From NCBI GenBank assembly GCA_964485395.1, contig CAZAJF010000016.1:1-64000 (forward strand): 64,000 nucleotides of DNA. Reading direction: 5' to 3'. Shown piece after piece: positions 17,978 to 27,099 of this stretch (the first letter of the stretch is position 1; every line of letters begins with the position of its first letter). The notes below the pieces were generated by a model. That model was given only the letters and a program-made list of their open reading frames with translations, was not told the origin of the DNA and searched no databases. Source of the stretch: JANNSO01 sp964485395. GTDB taxonomy: Bacteria; Spirochaetota; Spirochaetia; Treponematales; UBA12059. A program made the position numbers and the translations under genes.

Positions 17978-19582
17978 TCATTTCCGCGCAAGGAGAACCA
18001 TGTGCGTCTCGGGCCAGGGCATCGGCACGATGGCGCCGGAGGGATTCAACTCGAAAAGCTCGATGCTGGGCTTGATGCGATTCTGGTATATCCAGTCGTT
18101 GCGCCATGCCCTCGACGACGGCGACACCGAAAAACCGACACACTCGATTTCCCGGCGCCAGTCGGAAAAAGACCAGAAGCAAAAGGCTTCGTGCATTTCG
18201 CTGCGCCAGTTCCGGGTATAATCCTTCTTGAGCGCGAAATCGCAGATCACATGCAGGGGGAGCACCGTATAGCGCAGCCCATCCCGCTCTTCCTCGCGGA
18301 CGCAATCGCCCAGGCGGCCCAGAGAAGGATAAATGGAGGGCATCCATTCACGCAAGAACAGGCGAAACCGGCCTTGCGTGGACAACAACTCGGGAGAGGC
18401 CTCCAGCCCGGGGGATAAATCGACTCCGTCATCCTGCCGAAGGATGACGTAGACCAGGCGCTCTCCGCTCTCGGGCCCTATGACATCCCTGTTTATCCAC
18501 ACGCCGCCGGGAACAAGCTCCCCGAACCTTGCCGCGATGAATTTCCGGAGCTCTTCCGGGGAGCCATACGAGAATATCTCGTGCGTCAGCGAAGAAGAAT
18601 GGACGGTATCCATGGATGAAGCGGCGAAGCAAGGATCCACGGCGTTTTTCCGCGCGAAAAATACTTCACTGACGCCGAAATCCCCGGAAGCCTTGCGCTG
18701 CAGGCAAATGTCGTAGAGGGGGCGGGACAGTTCGATGCCGTAAAAATCGGATTCTCGGAGCCGGGGATCCGCAGCGGCCGATTTAAGCCAGGAACCCACC
18801 GCGCATCCGATGTCCCCTATCCTTCCGGGCTGCGCGAACGCGCCCGTATCCGCCCACTTCAAATCGGCAATCTCATCCATCTGGCGCACATAGGAGTTGT
18901 AGTCCCGCGTTTCCGTAAGGTCGCCGTCGTCGCCCAGCATGGAATCGTCAAACAGGACCTCGGTTTTGCGGGCCAGGGAATAGCGACGCCAAACATCCAG
19001 GGAGGCAGGGTGAACGAGGTTCCGGAGTTCCGCGTCCTCGTGCCAGGATTCTTTTTTTTCCCTGAAGCGGCCGACGATTTTTTCCACGCAGTCCCAAGGC
19101 AGGGAGGCCGAATATGTCCAGCAAGCCCTATCCGCGAGTTCCGCGGGAAAAACGGCGAATCCCAAGCTCTCGTATTGCTCGAGCATTCGGGTACTGCAGA
19201 GCACAGCGCAATTTTCCGGCGACAGAACGAGGGAACCGTCGCTTTCATGCTGTATCTTTTTTATAACATAGCTGGCAAAATCGTCGACGGTTCCCACATC
19301 GTCGATTCCGTACGCCCAAAAGGGAACGCCAAGATCCGAGGCGAAAGCCTCGATCTGCGCCGCCCTGAGGTAAAACGGGACGGGATTGCGCCTGGTACCC
19401 CAATGATTGGCGCTGGTGACCGCGAAAACGATTCCCTCGACGGCGTCACCGGCTTTGTCGGCGCCTGCTCCCGATTTCCCGTCATTAAGGAATTTCGCAC
19501 GGCCGGACACGACTGCTTGGAGGTACGCATGCTGAAACGCGGTAAGAAGATGATGCCTTCCGGGAAATAAGACGTAAGCCAC
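17978..19582 (-). CDS. Fusion of a nucleotidyltransferase-like domain and a SAM methyltransferase
   Basis: 534 residues from a GTG start. Residues 1-~165 resemble the HIGH-superfamily nucleotidylyltransferase fold (FPGRHHLLTAFQHAYLQ near the N-terminus, then AVTSANHWGTRRNPVPFYLR), which would fit an NMN/pantetheine-adenylyltransferase-like activity, though the HxGH motif is not canonical. Residues ~240-420 carry a class I methyltransferase glycine motif, IGDIGCAVGSW. A spirochaete-type conserved architecture is plausible but I do not know a substrate. Sits downstream of recQ with ~70 bases between. Confidence 0.55.
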   Translation of the reverse strand: MAYVLFPGRHHLLTAFQHAYLQAVVSGRAKFLNDGKSGAGADKAGDAVEGIVFAVTSANHWGTRRNPVPFYLRAAQIEAFASDLGVPFWAYGIDDVGTVDDFASYVIKKIQHESDGSLVLSPENCAVLCSTRMLEQYESLGFAVFPAELADRACWTYSASLPWDCVEKIVGRFREKKESWHEDAELRNLVHPASLDVWRRYSLARKTEVLFDDSMLGDDGDLTETRDYNSYVRQMDEIADLKWADTGAFAQPGRIGDIGCAVGSWLKSAAADPRLRESDFYGIELSRPLYDICLQRKASGDFGVSEVFFARKNAVDPCFAASSMDTVHSSSLTHEIFSYGSPEELRKFIAARFGELVPGGVWINRDVIGPESGERLVYVILRQDDGVDLSPGLEASPELLSTQGRFRLFLREWMPSIYPSLGRLGDCVREEERDGLRYTVLPLHVICDFALKKDYTRNWRSEMHEAFCFWSFSDWRREIECVGFSVSPSSRAWRNDWIYQNRIKPSIELFELNPSGAIVPMPWPETHMVLLARK

Positions 19583-19625
19583 GCTGATACCCGCCTTCCA
19601 CCGCGGTGTCGGATCCGGTTGTAAC

Positions 19626-19642
19626 GCGGGAATCCGTCCCGC
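19626..19642. other. Hairpin between recQ and the methyltransferase fusion
   Basis: GCGGGA-ATCCG-TCCCGC is a perfect 6-bp GC-rich stem with a 5-base loop, 10 bases after the recQ stop. No T-run follows on either strand, so a Rho-independent terminator is doubtful; it may slow or protect RNA ends. Confidence 0.35.
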
Positions 19643-19652
19643 ATCTATGGGA

Positions 19653-21482
19653 TTATTCCTTGCGCAAATGCGCGAGAAAAAGCTCTCCGTATTTCTGAAG
19701 CTTAGTATCGCCTACGCCGTAAATTTTTGCAAGTTCGCCCAGGCTCTTCGGTTTAGCCAGCACCATTTCCTTGAGGGTTCTATCGGGGAATACCACATAC
19801 GGAGGTACTTCCGCCTCATCGGCGATCTTTTTCCTGAGCTCTCTGAGCTTATGGAATAATTCGGCCGCCGCCTCGTCGCCATCCGAGGCGGCCATCGGGA
19901 AGGTCGCGCGGGAGGATGTCGGCTTGGACTTGGTCCTGCGGGAAGGCCGTGCGGCCGGAACCAAAAGAGTCTCGGGAACCATGTAGGGGTTTCGCTCGCG
20001 AAACATCAAGTACGCAGCCTGCGTAAGGAGCAGCGTATTATGGTCGGGATCCCGCGCCAGATGCCCCGTGGACTCGAGACGCCTGGACAGGGCTAACCAG
20101 GCGGCGCGCTCGAGGCCGGCGCCGATGCCGAAAGTAGAAAGCTCCTGATGGGCGAAGCGCAGGACTTTTTCGGTAGCTTCGCCCAAGAGCACGTCCACGA
20201 TATGTGCCGCTCCGAACGATTCGCCGCAGCGCTTGACGCACGACAGGAATTTCAGCGCTGGAACGGAAAGATCCGCCATCGCCTTGGGACCGATGAGGCA
20301 ATTGTCGCAGGCCCTGCAGGTTTCCGATACCGAGGGCTCGCCGAAATGACGCAGGATGATATGCCGCCGGCATTGCTCGCTCTCCGCGTAATCCCGCATG
20401 GCCTCGAGCCGTTTCCGCGCCTCCCTGCGCTGATCGTCGGGTAGATCGTCGAACAGCCGCGAGGCGGAGATCATATCGCCTGAGCTGTAGAGGAGAAGGC
20501 AGTCCGACGGAAGCCCGTCGCGGCCCGCCCGTCCGATTTCCTGGTAGTAATTCTCGACGCTCTTGGGCAAGTCCGCGTGAATTACGAAGCGCACGTCCGG
20601 CTTGTCTATTCCCATGCCGAAGGCAATGGTGGCGACCATCACGAGAATGTCGTCGCGCACGAAAGCGGACTGGTTGGCGTTGCGTTCCTCCGCGGTGAGC
20701 CCCGCGTGATACGCGGCCGCGGCGACACCCCGCTTCCGAAGCGACTCGGCGAAATCGTCGGTACGCTTCCGGGACGCGCAATAGATTATTCCCGATTCAC
20801 CGCGGTGCGCCTCCACGAAATCCACGATGCGCCCGCGCGCGTCCTGTTTGGGCTCCACCGATATGCGTAGATTCGGCCTGTCGAAGCCGCCCAGGAAAAT
20901 ATCGGGGGAATTCAGTGATAAATTCTTTCTGATATCGTCACGAACGCGCTCGGTGGCCGTCGCCGTCACGGCGAGCCAGACGGCCTTCGGGAAACGCATG
21001 CGCAGGTAGCCGAGCCCCCGGTATTCAGGTCTGAAATCATGCCCCCACTCGGAGACGCAGTGCGCCTCGTCCACGACGATAAGCGAGGGAGAGGAATCGT
21101 CGAGCAGGGAAAGAAGGCGGTCGGTGCCCAGGGATTCGGGCGCGGCGTACACCAGCTTCACCTTGCCCCGCCTCACGCGCGCCTCGATGTCGCGCCGGTC
21201 TTCAGCGGAGAGGGAGCTGTTGATGAATACAGCGTCGATACCCGCCTCCACCAAGGCCGTAACCTGGTCTCGCATGAGGGCTATTAGCGGCGAAACCACG
21301 ATTGTGATGCCGGGAAGCAGGATCGCGGGTATCTGATAGCACAGGGATTTTCCGCCGCCGGTGGGCAGTACGGCCAGGCAATCCCGGCCTGCCATCACGG
21401 CGTCGATGATCTCTTTCTGAAACGGCTTGAAATCGCCATACCCGAAAACTTTCTTGAGTACCTGTCCTGCGCGGCTTTCCAT
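19653..21482 (-). CDS. recQ: ATP-dependent DNA helicase RecQ
   Basis: 609-residue 3'-5' DNA helicase for recombination and fork repair. Motif I LPTGGGKSLCYQ, motif II VVDEAHCVSEWGHDFR, motif VI QEIGRAGRDG, a RecQ zinc-binding region with CRRHIILRHFG and CRACDNC, and a C-terminal HRDC-like domain ending FLAHLRKE. Length fits E. coli RecQ (~610). All key residues seem present. The gene reads away from the alkaline phosphatase remnant and seems to have its own promoter region at about 21483-21560. Confidence 0.95.
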   Translation of the reverse strand: MESRAGQVLKKVFGYGDFKPFQKEIIDAVMAGRDCLAVLPTGGGKSLCYQIPAILLPGITIVVSPLIALMRDQVTALVEAGIDAVFINSSLSAEDRRDIEARVRRGKVKLVYAAPESLGTDRLLSLLDDSSPSLIVVDEAHCVSEWGHDFRPEYRGLGYLRMRFPKAVWLAVTATATERVRDDIRKNLSLNSPDIFLGGFDRPNLRISVEPKQDARGRIVDFVEAHRGESGIIYCASRKRTDDFAESLRKRGVAAAAYHAGLTAEERNANQSAFVRDDILVMVATIAFGMGIDKPDVRFVIHADLPKSVENYYQEIGRAGRDGLPSDCLLLYSSGDMISASRLFDDLPDDQRREARKRLEAMRDYAESEQCRRHIILRHFGEPSVSETCRACDNCLIGPKAMADLSVPALKFLSCVKRCGESFGAAHIVDVLLGEATEKVLRFAHQELSTFGIGAGLERAAWLALSRRLESTGHLARDPDHNTLLLTQAAYLMFRERNPYMVPETLLVPAARPSRRTKSKPTSSRATFPMAASDGDEAAAELFHKLRELRKKIADEAEVPPYVVFPDRTLKEMVLAKPKSLGELAKIYGVGDTKLQKYGELFLAHLRKE

Positions 21483-21516
21483 AGACCGGAGTATATCGCA
21501 GGATACGGAATCTTGG

Positions 21517-21548
21517 AAGCGCGTCTACGACAAAGCGCGTCTACGACA
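21517..21548. repeat. Two tandem copies of a 16-base unit
   Basis: AAGCGCGTCTACGACA occurs twice head to tail, at 21517-21532 and 21533-21548, in the short gap between recQ and the alkaline phosphatase remnant. It looks like a small slippage duplication; no function is suggested by the sequence. Confidence 0.75.
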
Positions 21549-21558
21549 AGACGGGACT

Positions 21559-22490
21559 TTAACGAAGACGAAGGCCCATTGCTTTGGCCAAGTTCCCGAA
21601 AATGGCGGTATTATCCTGAAAACCGGAAAACAGGCTCGAGGAATTCCCCGAAGCGTATAAGGGTACGGGGATTCCAGTATGGTAGAAGCTGGTCCAGACG
21701 CTTCCCGCGGATTGGCTTACAAGTTTTGCGCAGGCTGTGGTTAGTGCCTCATAGGGACCATAGAGCAGCGCGGGATTTTCGCCATTGCCGGCCGCGCTCG
21801 TGCCAAGATCGGATTCGCCTCCCTTCGATCAGGTTAAAGCCCTTCGCAAAGAATCCTGATCCTTGGCTGCCAATACCGTAAAATCAATGCCGAAATATTT
21901 CTTTATGGAAGGAACCAGATCTTCAAGCTTCGCGGCGGGAATGGAATTGGCTGCGCGATACGGGACGAGCACCCCGGAAGTCAAGGCCTCGCAGGAACCT
22001 TTCTGGGCATCGATTTTCCGGATCGCGCTTGAATACTGTGTCGCGGAAGCACCTAAGGACATGCCGCCGGTCTCATGATCCCTATTGACAATTTTATAGC
22101 CGGCATTCCCAAGTATGGGGAATATAGAAAACCGCCTCCCGCGAAATAGTCGAAGCCGCTCGACGCCAGCTGCAGCGCCGCTCCGTAATAATCAGAACAT
22201 GATAAAACCTTTGCATAAAAGCCGGCCGGCGTGGCGTGATCCGGCGAGACCGTCGTGACGATACCCACTTTAAGACCCGCCGCCTTGGCATATTCGGCGA
22301 TTGTCCTGAACGAAGTATTTCCGTCGGGGCTTACGTTGATGGATGCGCTCGATGTATTGTTTCCGCTGGCCATGGCCGTGACGGCACTCGCGGAGTCGGT
22401 AATCTGCGAGGTGAATCGGGGGCGGCAACCAAACCAAGCGCGGGAAATTCCATGAAGGAAATCCGCTTGAAGCCCGGCGCGGCAGGTTTA
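21559..22490 (-). pseudogene. Decayed alkaline phosphatase
   Basis: Pieces of a PhoA-family alkaline phosphatase lie in order but in different frames. They are ISFMEFPALGLVA, the catalytic-serine region QITDSASAVTAMASG, FDYFAGGG, the metal-site motif NRDHETGGMS, and the C-terminal WTSFYHTGIPVPLYASGN with its His. Frame changes fall near the G-run at 22418-22422, near 22105 and near 21830. The N-terminal ~50-60 residues with the first metal ligand are absent, because the M23 gene ends where they should be. A stretch of roughly 150 residues between GYKIVN and DHETGG is also deleted. The reading frame would end at a TAA at 21559. Not expected to give an active enzyme. Confidence 0.85.
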
Positions 22491-22499
22491 CGTGCAGCG

Positions 22500-23081
22500 T
22501 CAGAATCCGACGATCGCAAGGCGTATCCTATGGAATAAAAGCAGCACATCGGGAGGAATAGGCAAGCGGCCGAGGCGAATCCCAAAATGCAGGTGCGGTC
22601 CCGTGGAGCGCCCCGTCGAGCCGGACAAACCCAAGCGCCTGAAAAAAGGAAACAAGATGACGTCCCCGGCTTTAACTTGAACGGAAGATAGATGGGCATA
22701 AAAACTGCGCAGGCCCAGGGGGTGCCGCATCCGCACGAAATTACCGGCCGAATCATCCCAACCGCCCGATTCCACGACGCCCCACGCTATGGAGCGAACC
22801 GGCGTACCTTGAGGAACCGCGATGTCTATGGCGTTGTGGAATTCCAGGACCGGCAGCGATTTATCGGGGGCGAAGCGGAAAAAAAATGCCGAAGTTACCC
22901 TGCCCTCCACCGGAACCAGAAAAGGCGGAAGCATGATTCCGAGCAGGATGAGCAGCAGGACGGCGGAAAGCGCCTTGCGCGCGAGCGAAACGCGGCGAAC
23001 CGGGGACAGGCTTTTTCGCGCGGCCATCCTCGAACGCCGAGCCTCGAGAATGGCGTTTTTTACGCGGTCGCGTTCGTTCAC
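22500..23081 (-). CDS. M23-family metallopeptidase (LytM-like)
   Basis: 193-residue envelope protein. One membrane span at ~35-54 anchors a periplasmic domain with the zinc motifs of peptidoglycan endopeptidases: HNAIDIA (HxxxD) and GPHLHFG (HxH). This size and the short N-terminus are small for the family, but the C-terminal end looks complete. It could cut cell-wall cross-links or act as an activator. Its ATG overlaps the acetyltransferase stop by 4 nt. The alkaline phosphatase remnant begins right behind its stop. Confidence 0.85.
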   Translation of the reverse strand: MNERDRVKNAILEARRSRMAARKSLSPVRRVSLARKALSAVLLLILLGIMLPPFLVPVEGRVTSAFFFRFAPDKSLPVLEFHNAIDIAVPQGTPVRSIAWGVVESGGWDDSAGNFVRMRHPLGLRSFYAHLSSVQVKAGDVILFPFFRRLGLSGSTGRSTGPHLHFGIRLGRLPIPPDVLLLFHRIRLAIVGF

Positions 23082-23677
23082 GGTTTACTTTCGTCGCGGC
23101 TGAGGTTCCCGCTCCACTCCTCGCGGAGCATGCCGAATAAATGCCGGTCGTGCCAAGAACCGTTCCACAACTGGAGCTGCCGCACGCAACCTTCCCGGCG
23201 GAACCCAAGCTTATCCGCCAGCCCCAGCATGCGGGTGTTGTATGACCAGGTTTCCAGCCCTACCCTATGGAACTCGAGCTCGCTGAAAAGCCAATCGATC
23301 CACAGAGCGAGAGCCTTTCCTCCGTAGCCCTTTCCCATCGCCGAATCAAGGCATATATCGATGCCCACCATGACGGACATCCGAGGCTGCCGCTCCCCGT
23401 ACAGGGAAAGCTGCCCGATGGGCGTTCCGTCCTCCATGCAGACGAGGGCGCGAAGCGGAATCCCCGTGCGTTCACGCTCCAAGGCGGCCGCGAATTTTAC
23501 GGGGTAGTCGACGCGGTAATTCGGGGCGGTCGTTTCCCATGGGGCGTCCCAGTCGCGCCACGAGCCGGTTTCGCTCCAGTGAAGAAAAGTTTCCAAGTCG
23601 GAGGCCTTCCTTCGCCGGACGAAAACACCCGAGCCGCGGGCGAGCACACCGGGGTCGTCGGAGCGGACGCTATCCAA
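23078..23677 (-). CDS. GNAT-family N-acetyltransferase (RimJ/RimL-like)
   Basis: 199 residues with a GNAT fold: N-terminal LETFLHWSETGSWRDWD, the acetyl-CoA-binding strand/loop ICLDSAMGKGYGGKALALWI, and the late helix motif LGFRREGCVRQ. The RimJ/RimL type often acetylates protein N-termini or small substrates; the target here is unknown. The open frame starts with TTG at 23677, just after the pyrBI stop, without a clear ribosome site, so the true start may be a few codons inside. Co-transcribed with pyrBI and the M23 peptidase. Confidence 0.8.
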   Translation of the reverse strand: MDSVRSDDPGVLARGSGVFVRRRKASDLETFLHWSETGSWRDWDAPWETTAPNYRVDYPVKFAAALERERTGIPLRALVCMEDGTPIGQLSLYGERQPRMSVMVGIDICLDSAMGKGYGGKALALWIDWLFSELEFHRVGLETWSYNTRMLGLADKLGFRREGCVRQLQLWNGSWHDRHLFGMLREEWSGNLSRDESKP

Positions 23678-23679
23678 GG

Positions 23680-25272
23680 TCAGATATTCCAGATTTCGGA
23701 ATATTCATGCTCGCGCTCGCACCACCTGCACACGAAGGTATTGCCGCCCTTGGAATCCGTCTTGCGGACGAAGTGCGTCTCGATGTGCTCCTCGTGCTTG
23801 GGATGCGATAAGCAGTTCTCGTTCTTGCAGGATATATCCGCGAAATTGTAGATCTTGGGAGGCATACCCAAGCGATATTTTTTAAACACCTCATGGTCTT
23901 TTACAAGATTGAGGGTGCAGCCCGGCGATACCGCGCCAAGTTTCTTGAGGTCTTTTTCCCCGAAGGCCAGCACGTCGGGGACGGAGATGATACCCTTGTA
24001 CTTGTCCGGCCCCTTGTTGGAGTGGTAGACGCCGTGCGAGGAGCGCAGGTTGAGGCCGAGCACGCGCCGGATCTTGTCGATGCGGTCCCATATCTCGAGC
24101 AGCGGCCTGCCGGACGCGATGTGGTCGATGACGAGCCCGTTATCCACCGGCTTGATCCCGATCTTGTACTCGCCCTTCTGATGCGTCACGAGCGGCGCCT
24201 CCAGCACGAATTCGTCGTCCGCCTCCGCGGCCGAGTGCGGAACGCCCTTGAAGTCGTGGCCTATAACGCCGGCGCACATGGCCATCTCTATGGCGCGCGT
24301 GTAATAGCCGTTGGCGGACTGGGCGTCCCAGGCGTTGAGGCTCGTATCGTCCAGGAAATTGGGTATCGTGCAGCCGAGCCTGTCGCGCGGGAGGGGGTGA
24401 TAAAATTTTGTCTGCGGTTCCAGCTTTTCCATCATGTCCTTGCGGAAGGTGACGGACTTGCGGAGCATGGGAGCTTTCTCCAATATGGATTCGCCCATGC
24501 GCTCCAGCTGAAGTCGCGTAAAGTACCAGATCTTCGCGATCTTGCCGGAGGCAAGGTAATCGTCGAGCGAAGGATAGACGCGAACGTCGAAGCCGTTGCG
24601 CTTCATCCTGTCTATATAGAAAGTCGGCATCATGAGTTCGTTCGGGGCTATCAGGTCCACGACCACTTTCTTGAACACGCACAGGCCGTCCGCCTTGGAG
24701 TGCACGGTGCGCCCGTGATACAGATCGCCTATGAGCGCCAGATGGATGCTGTCCTCGTTCCAGTTCTGCTGCTCGAGGAACGAAAATTCGTCCAGGAATT
24801 CCTGGGTTGGGTGTTCATGCTTGCCGTCACCGGCGTTGATGAACACCGGCCGCTTGTGGCCGTTGCGCTCCGCCCAGGGTCCGAGGTAGTCGGAGAGCCA
24901 CCGGCAGACGCCTTCCTGCTTGGAACGGATTATATAGCAGGATTCCGGGGCGTAACCCACGAGCATCTTGATGGTGTCGGTTACGCTCTCGTTCTTGGCG
25001 AAGGAGGAAGTGGCGGTATCGAACATATTGACGCGAACCTGATGAAACTCGGCGGCGTTGCGGAAGGATTCGCGCGTGCGCGTGGAGTTTTCCAGAAAAA
25101 TCAGGTAGGCCGAATAATCGGGATCCTGAATGCGGAACTTTTCGCCCGTGCCGCCTTTCGCAACGTCTTCCTTGAGCTCGCGAGCCTTGGCGTACAGATA
25201 GCGCTGCTCGTCCACCGATAAATCGTTGACTACGGTAATGCTTCTTCCCTTGAACGGTCCGTTCCTCGTCAT
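23680..25272 (-). CDS. pyrBI: Fused aspartate carbamoyltransferase (catalytic-regulatory)
   Basis: 530-residue enzyme of pyrimidine synthesis that makes N-carbamoyl-aspartate. The catalytic part (~1-350) has the carbamoyl-phosphate motif STRTRESF at ~63-70 and the HPTQEFLDEF stretch; the regulatory part (~370-530) ends with a zinc-binding CKNENC...CRWC pattern as in PyrI. In enteric bacteria the two chains are separate genes; the fusion is known from treponemes and a few other lineages, supporting the spirochaete call. GGAGG ribosome site 8 nt before the ATG. A terminator-bearing ~155-base gap separates it from the P83/100 gene upstream. Confidence 0.93.
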   Translation of the reverse strand: MTRNGPFKGRSITVVNDLSVDEQRYLYAKARELKEDVAKGGTGEKFRIQDPDYSAYLIFLENSTRTRESFRNAAEFHQVRVNMFDTATSSFAKNESVTDTIKMLVGYAPESCYIIRSKQEGVCRWLSDYLGPWAERNGHKRPVFINAGDGKHEHPTQEFLDEFSFLEQQNWNEDSIHLALIGDLYHGRTVHSKADGLCVFKKVVVDLIAPNELMMPTFYIDRMKRNGFDVRVYPSLDDYLASGKIAKIWYFTRLQLERMGESILEKAPMLRKSVTFRKDMMEKLEPQTKFYHPLPRDRLGCTIPNFLDDTSLNAWDAQSANGYYTRAIEMAMCAGVIGHDFKGVPHSAAEADDEFVLEAPLVTHQKGEYKIGIKPVDNGLVIDHIASGRPLLEIWDRIDKIRRVLGLNLRSSHGVYHSNKGPDKYKGIISVPDVLAFGEKDLKKLGAVSPGCTLNLVKDHEVFKKYRLGMPPKIYNFADISCKNENCLSHPKHEEHIETHFVRKTDSKGGNTFVCRWCEREHEYSEIWNI

Positions 25273-25354
25273 TCCTGTTCCTCCTACGCAAGATCATCTG
25301 CGTTACAATATATTCCACACGCGGTTCAAAAACATTTCACTCATCCAGGCTACC

Positions 25355-25383
25355 AATTTCAATTTGCCCTGCAAATTGAAATT
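25355..25383. other. Perfect 12-bp inverted repeat
   Basis: AATTTCAATTTG-CCCTG-CAAATTGAAATT forms an AT-rich stem of 12 bp with a 5-base loop between the P83/100 terminator and pyrBI. It lies upstream of pyrBI (minus strand), at its probable leader or promoter, so it may act in pyrBI expression or as a second transcription stop. Confidence 0.55.
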
Positions 25384-25386
25384 TCC

Positions 25387-25422
25387 CTAAAAAGAAGGCG
25401 AAAAGCCGTGAAGCCTTTCGCC
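25387..25422 (-). terminator. Rho-independent terminator after the P83/100 gene
   Basis: On the minus strand, directly after the TGA at 25429-25431, a GGCGAAAGGC...GCTTTTCGCC stem (25397-25422) is followed by TTCTTTTT. Stem, loop and T-run match a classic intrinsic terminator. Confidence 0.8.
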
Positions 25423-25428
25423 GTATAA

Positions 25429-27084
25429 TCAGGGTGCAATCTCCGAGCTTGTTTTCAAGCCCCCCGTCTCCAGGACAATGAAGCCGCCCGCCGGCTTCTG
25501 CGCAACGAGCATACCGCCCGATTCCGTAAGGAACGTCCACTGGCTGACCGGCGCGGAAGTCGCCTTGAGCGCAAGAGTCTTGGGATCGAACATGCCCAAG
25601 GCCCATCCATTCTGCTGCTTGATCACGGCGTATATCATGTTGGATATCTTCCATACCATGGTTTCGGGGAATACGTCAACGGTGGACTGTATTGTTTTGG
25701 AGTAATCGGATTTTTCAACCCGGATCAGCCGTACAAGACCGCCCGTTCCCGTTATTTGCCCCGCCACCGCGATGAACGCGTCGCCCGCGTCCACGACGCT
25801 CGGCGCGCGTATCTGGTTCACTTCGCTCTTGCGCAGCCGTTCTCCCGTCTTTATGTCCACGAGCACGATTCGGGCAAATGGAAGATTCGGATCCATGAGC
25901 TCGAACAGCGCCACGCCCGCCGCTTCCTTGGCGGCGGCTGCGGCCACTTCGGTGGATATCTGGCTTTTCTGGTCGGTGGCGACCGCGGTACGGTCCGCGG
26001 CGATCTCTTCTTTTTTAGCGGCCACGGCCGTTTCCCGCGCGGCTACGTCCGCCTTGGCGGCGGCGACTTCGGCTTCTTTCGCGGCTACCGCGGCTGCGGC
26101 CTCTTTGTCGGCCTCGGCTGCCGCGGCGGGAGTTACCGTGATTCCGGCGTCTTGGGGCTTGCCCTTGTCCGTCGCCGCTGCGGTATCGGTCGTGGCGGCG
26201 GGGGTCGTGCCTGCCGGAGTCGTGCCGGCGGGAGTCGTGCCGGCAGGAGTCGCGGTCGCGGAAGCGGCGTCGGCCGGCTTTACCGCGGCAAGGCGCGCCT
26301 TCTCCTCGGCCAGCCGGCGTTCTTCCTCGGCGATGCGGGCTTTTTCCTTGGCGATGGCGGCTTCTTCCTGGGCTACGTCCCGCTCCTTGATGCCCACGAC
26401 TTCGCGCCGTTCCTCGACGCCGCCCGTCGGTGAATCTTTTTTAACACTGTCGATAGTGGGCTTGTCCGTTATTGGCGTGGTGTTCACCGATCCTACGACT
26501 CCGGCTGCCGCCCTGGAGCTCAGGGGTATAACGATCCTGGAGCGTCCGGCCCATTCGTCCCAGCGGGTCGAGAGGCCCACGCTGGTCTCGGTCAATTCCC
26601 TGGTCACGACCGCCTTGTACTTGGACTTGAAATAATCGAGCTTGCCTCGGTACACGGCATTGTAGACCGTAATGAACACCGCGAGCGTATCGGCGTCCTT
26701 GGCCGAGTATTTATAGGCCGTCTCGAGATAACCGGCGATGACGCGCCGCAAATTCTTGACGTGGTCCAGGCCGCAGCCTTCGCCGAGGATCAGGATGTCC
26801 GCGTCAAAGCCCTCTTTTACAGAAGGATCTACCGCGTGGATGAGGTAATATTTAGACGCGTCGCCGGTTCTGGCCGAGCCTTTGGCGATTGCCGTCCCCA
26901 GCGCCTGACCTATTCCGCGAATCGAAGCGGCCGTCTCGATGACGGTATGCGGGCCGCTGTAATTTATGAACTCGACCGTGGCCGCGCCGACGCTCGAAAG
27001 CTCGCTTTTATCCACATTCTGCGCACCGAGCGTAAAGAATCCGCCCGCCAGGGCTAAAAGTAAAATGGGCAATCGTTTGTTCAT
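25429..27084 (-). CDS. P83/100-family protein
   Basis: 551 residues with a signal peptide (MNKRLPILLLALAGGFFTLGA). The N-terminal domain (about 25-210) matches the spirochaete P83/100 family, known from a 83/100-kDa Borrelia antigen and treponemal homologues; its role is not settled. The middle is a long Ala/Glu/Lys-rich coiled coil (EEAAIAKEKARIAEEERRLA) interrupted by the tandem repeat PAGTT x3 around residue 285. The C-terminal ~150 residues (FARIVLVDIKTGERL onward) form a beta-rich domain. GGAG precedes the ATG; strong terminator after the gene. Expected to be periplasmic. Confidence 0.85.
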   Translation of the reverse strand: MNKRLPILLLALAGGFFTLGAQNVDKSELSSVGAATVEFINYSGPHTVIETAASIRGIGQALGTAIAKGSARTGDASKYYLIHAVDPSVKEGFDADILILGEGCGLDHVKNLRRVIAGYLETAYKYSAKDADTLAVFITVYNAVYRGKLDYFKSKYKAVVTRELTETSVGLSTRWDEWAGRSRIVIPLSSRAAAGVVGSVNTTPITDKPTIDSVKKDSPTGGVEERREVVGIKERDVAQEEAAIAKEKARIAEEERRLAEEKARLAAVKPADAASATATPAGTTPAGTTPAGTTPAATTDTAAATDKGKPQDAGITVTPAAAAEADKEAAAAVAAKEAEVAAAKADVAARETAVAAKKEEIAADRTAVATDQKSQISTEVAAAAAKEAAGVALFELMDPNLPFARIVLVDIKTGERLRKSEVNQIRAPSVVDAGDAFIAVAGQITGTGGLVRLIRVEKSDYSKTIQSTVDVFPETMVWKISNMIYAVIKQQNGWALGMFDPKTLALKATSAPVSQWTFLTESGGMLVAQKPAGGFIVLETGGLKTSSEIAP

Positions 27085-27099
27085 TTCTTTTCTCCAATT

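Noticed and set aside
21500..22490. Real small ORFs in the alkaline phosphatase region
   Set aside because: All coding-like pieces belong to one broken phosphatase in different frames.
23893..25221. Long plus-strand open frame opposite pyrBI
   Set aside because: It mirrors codon bias of the real gene on the other strand and has no family motif. The same applies to similar long antisense frames at 31710-32846 and 3397-4311.
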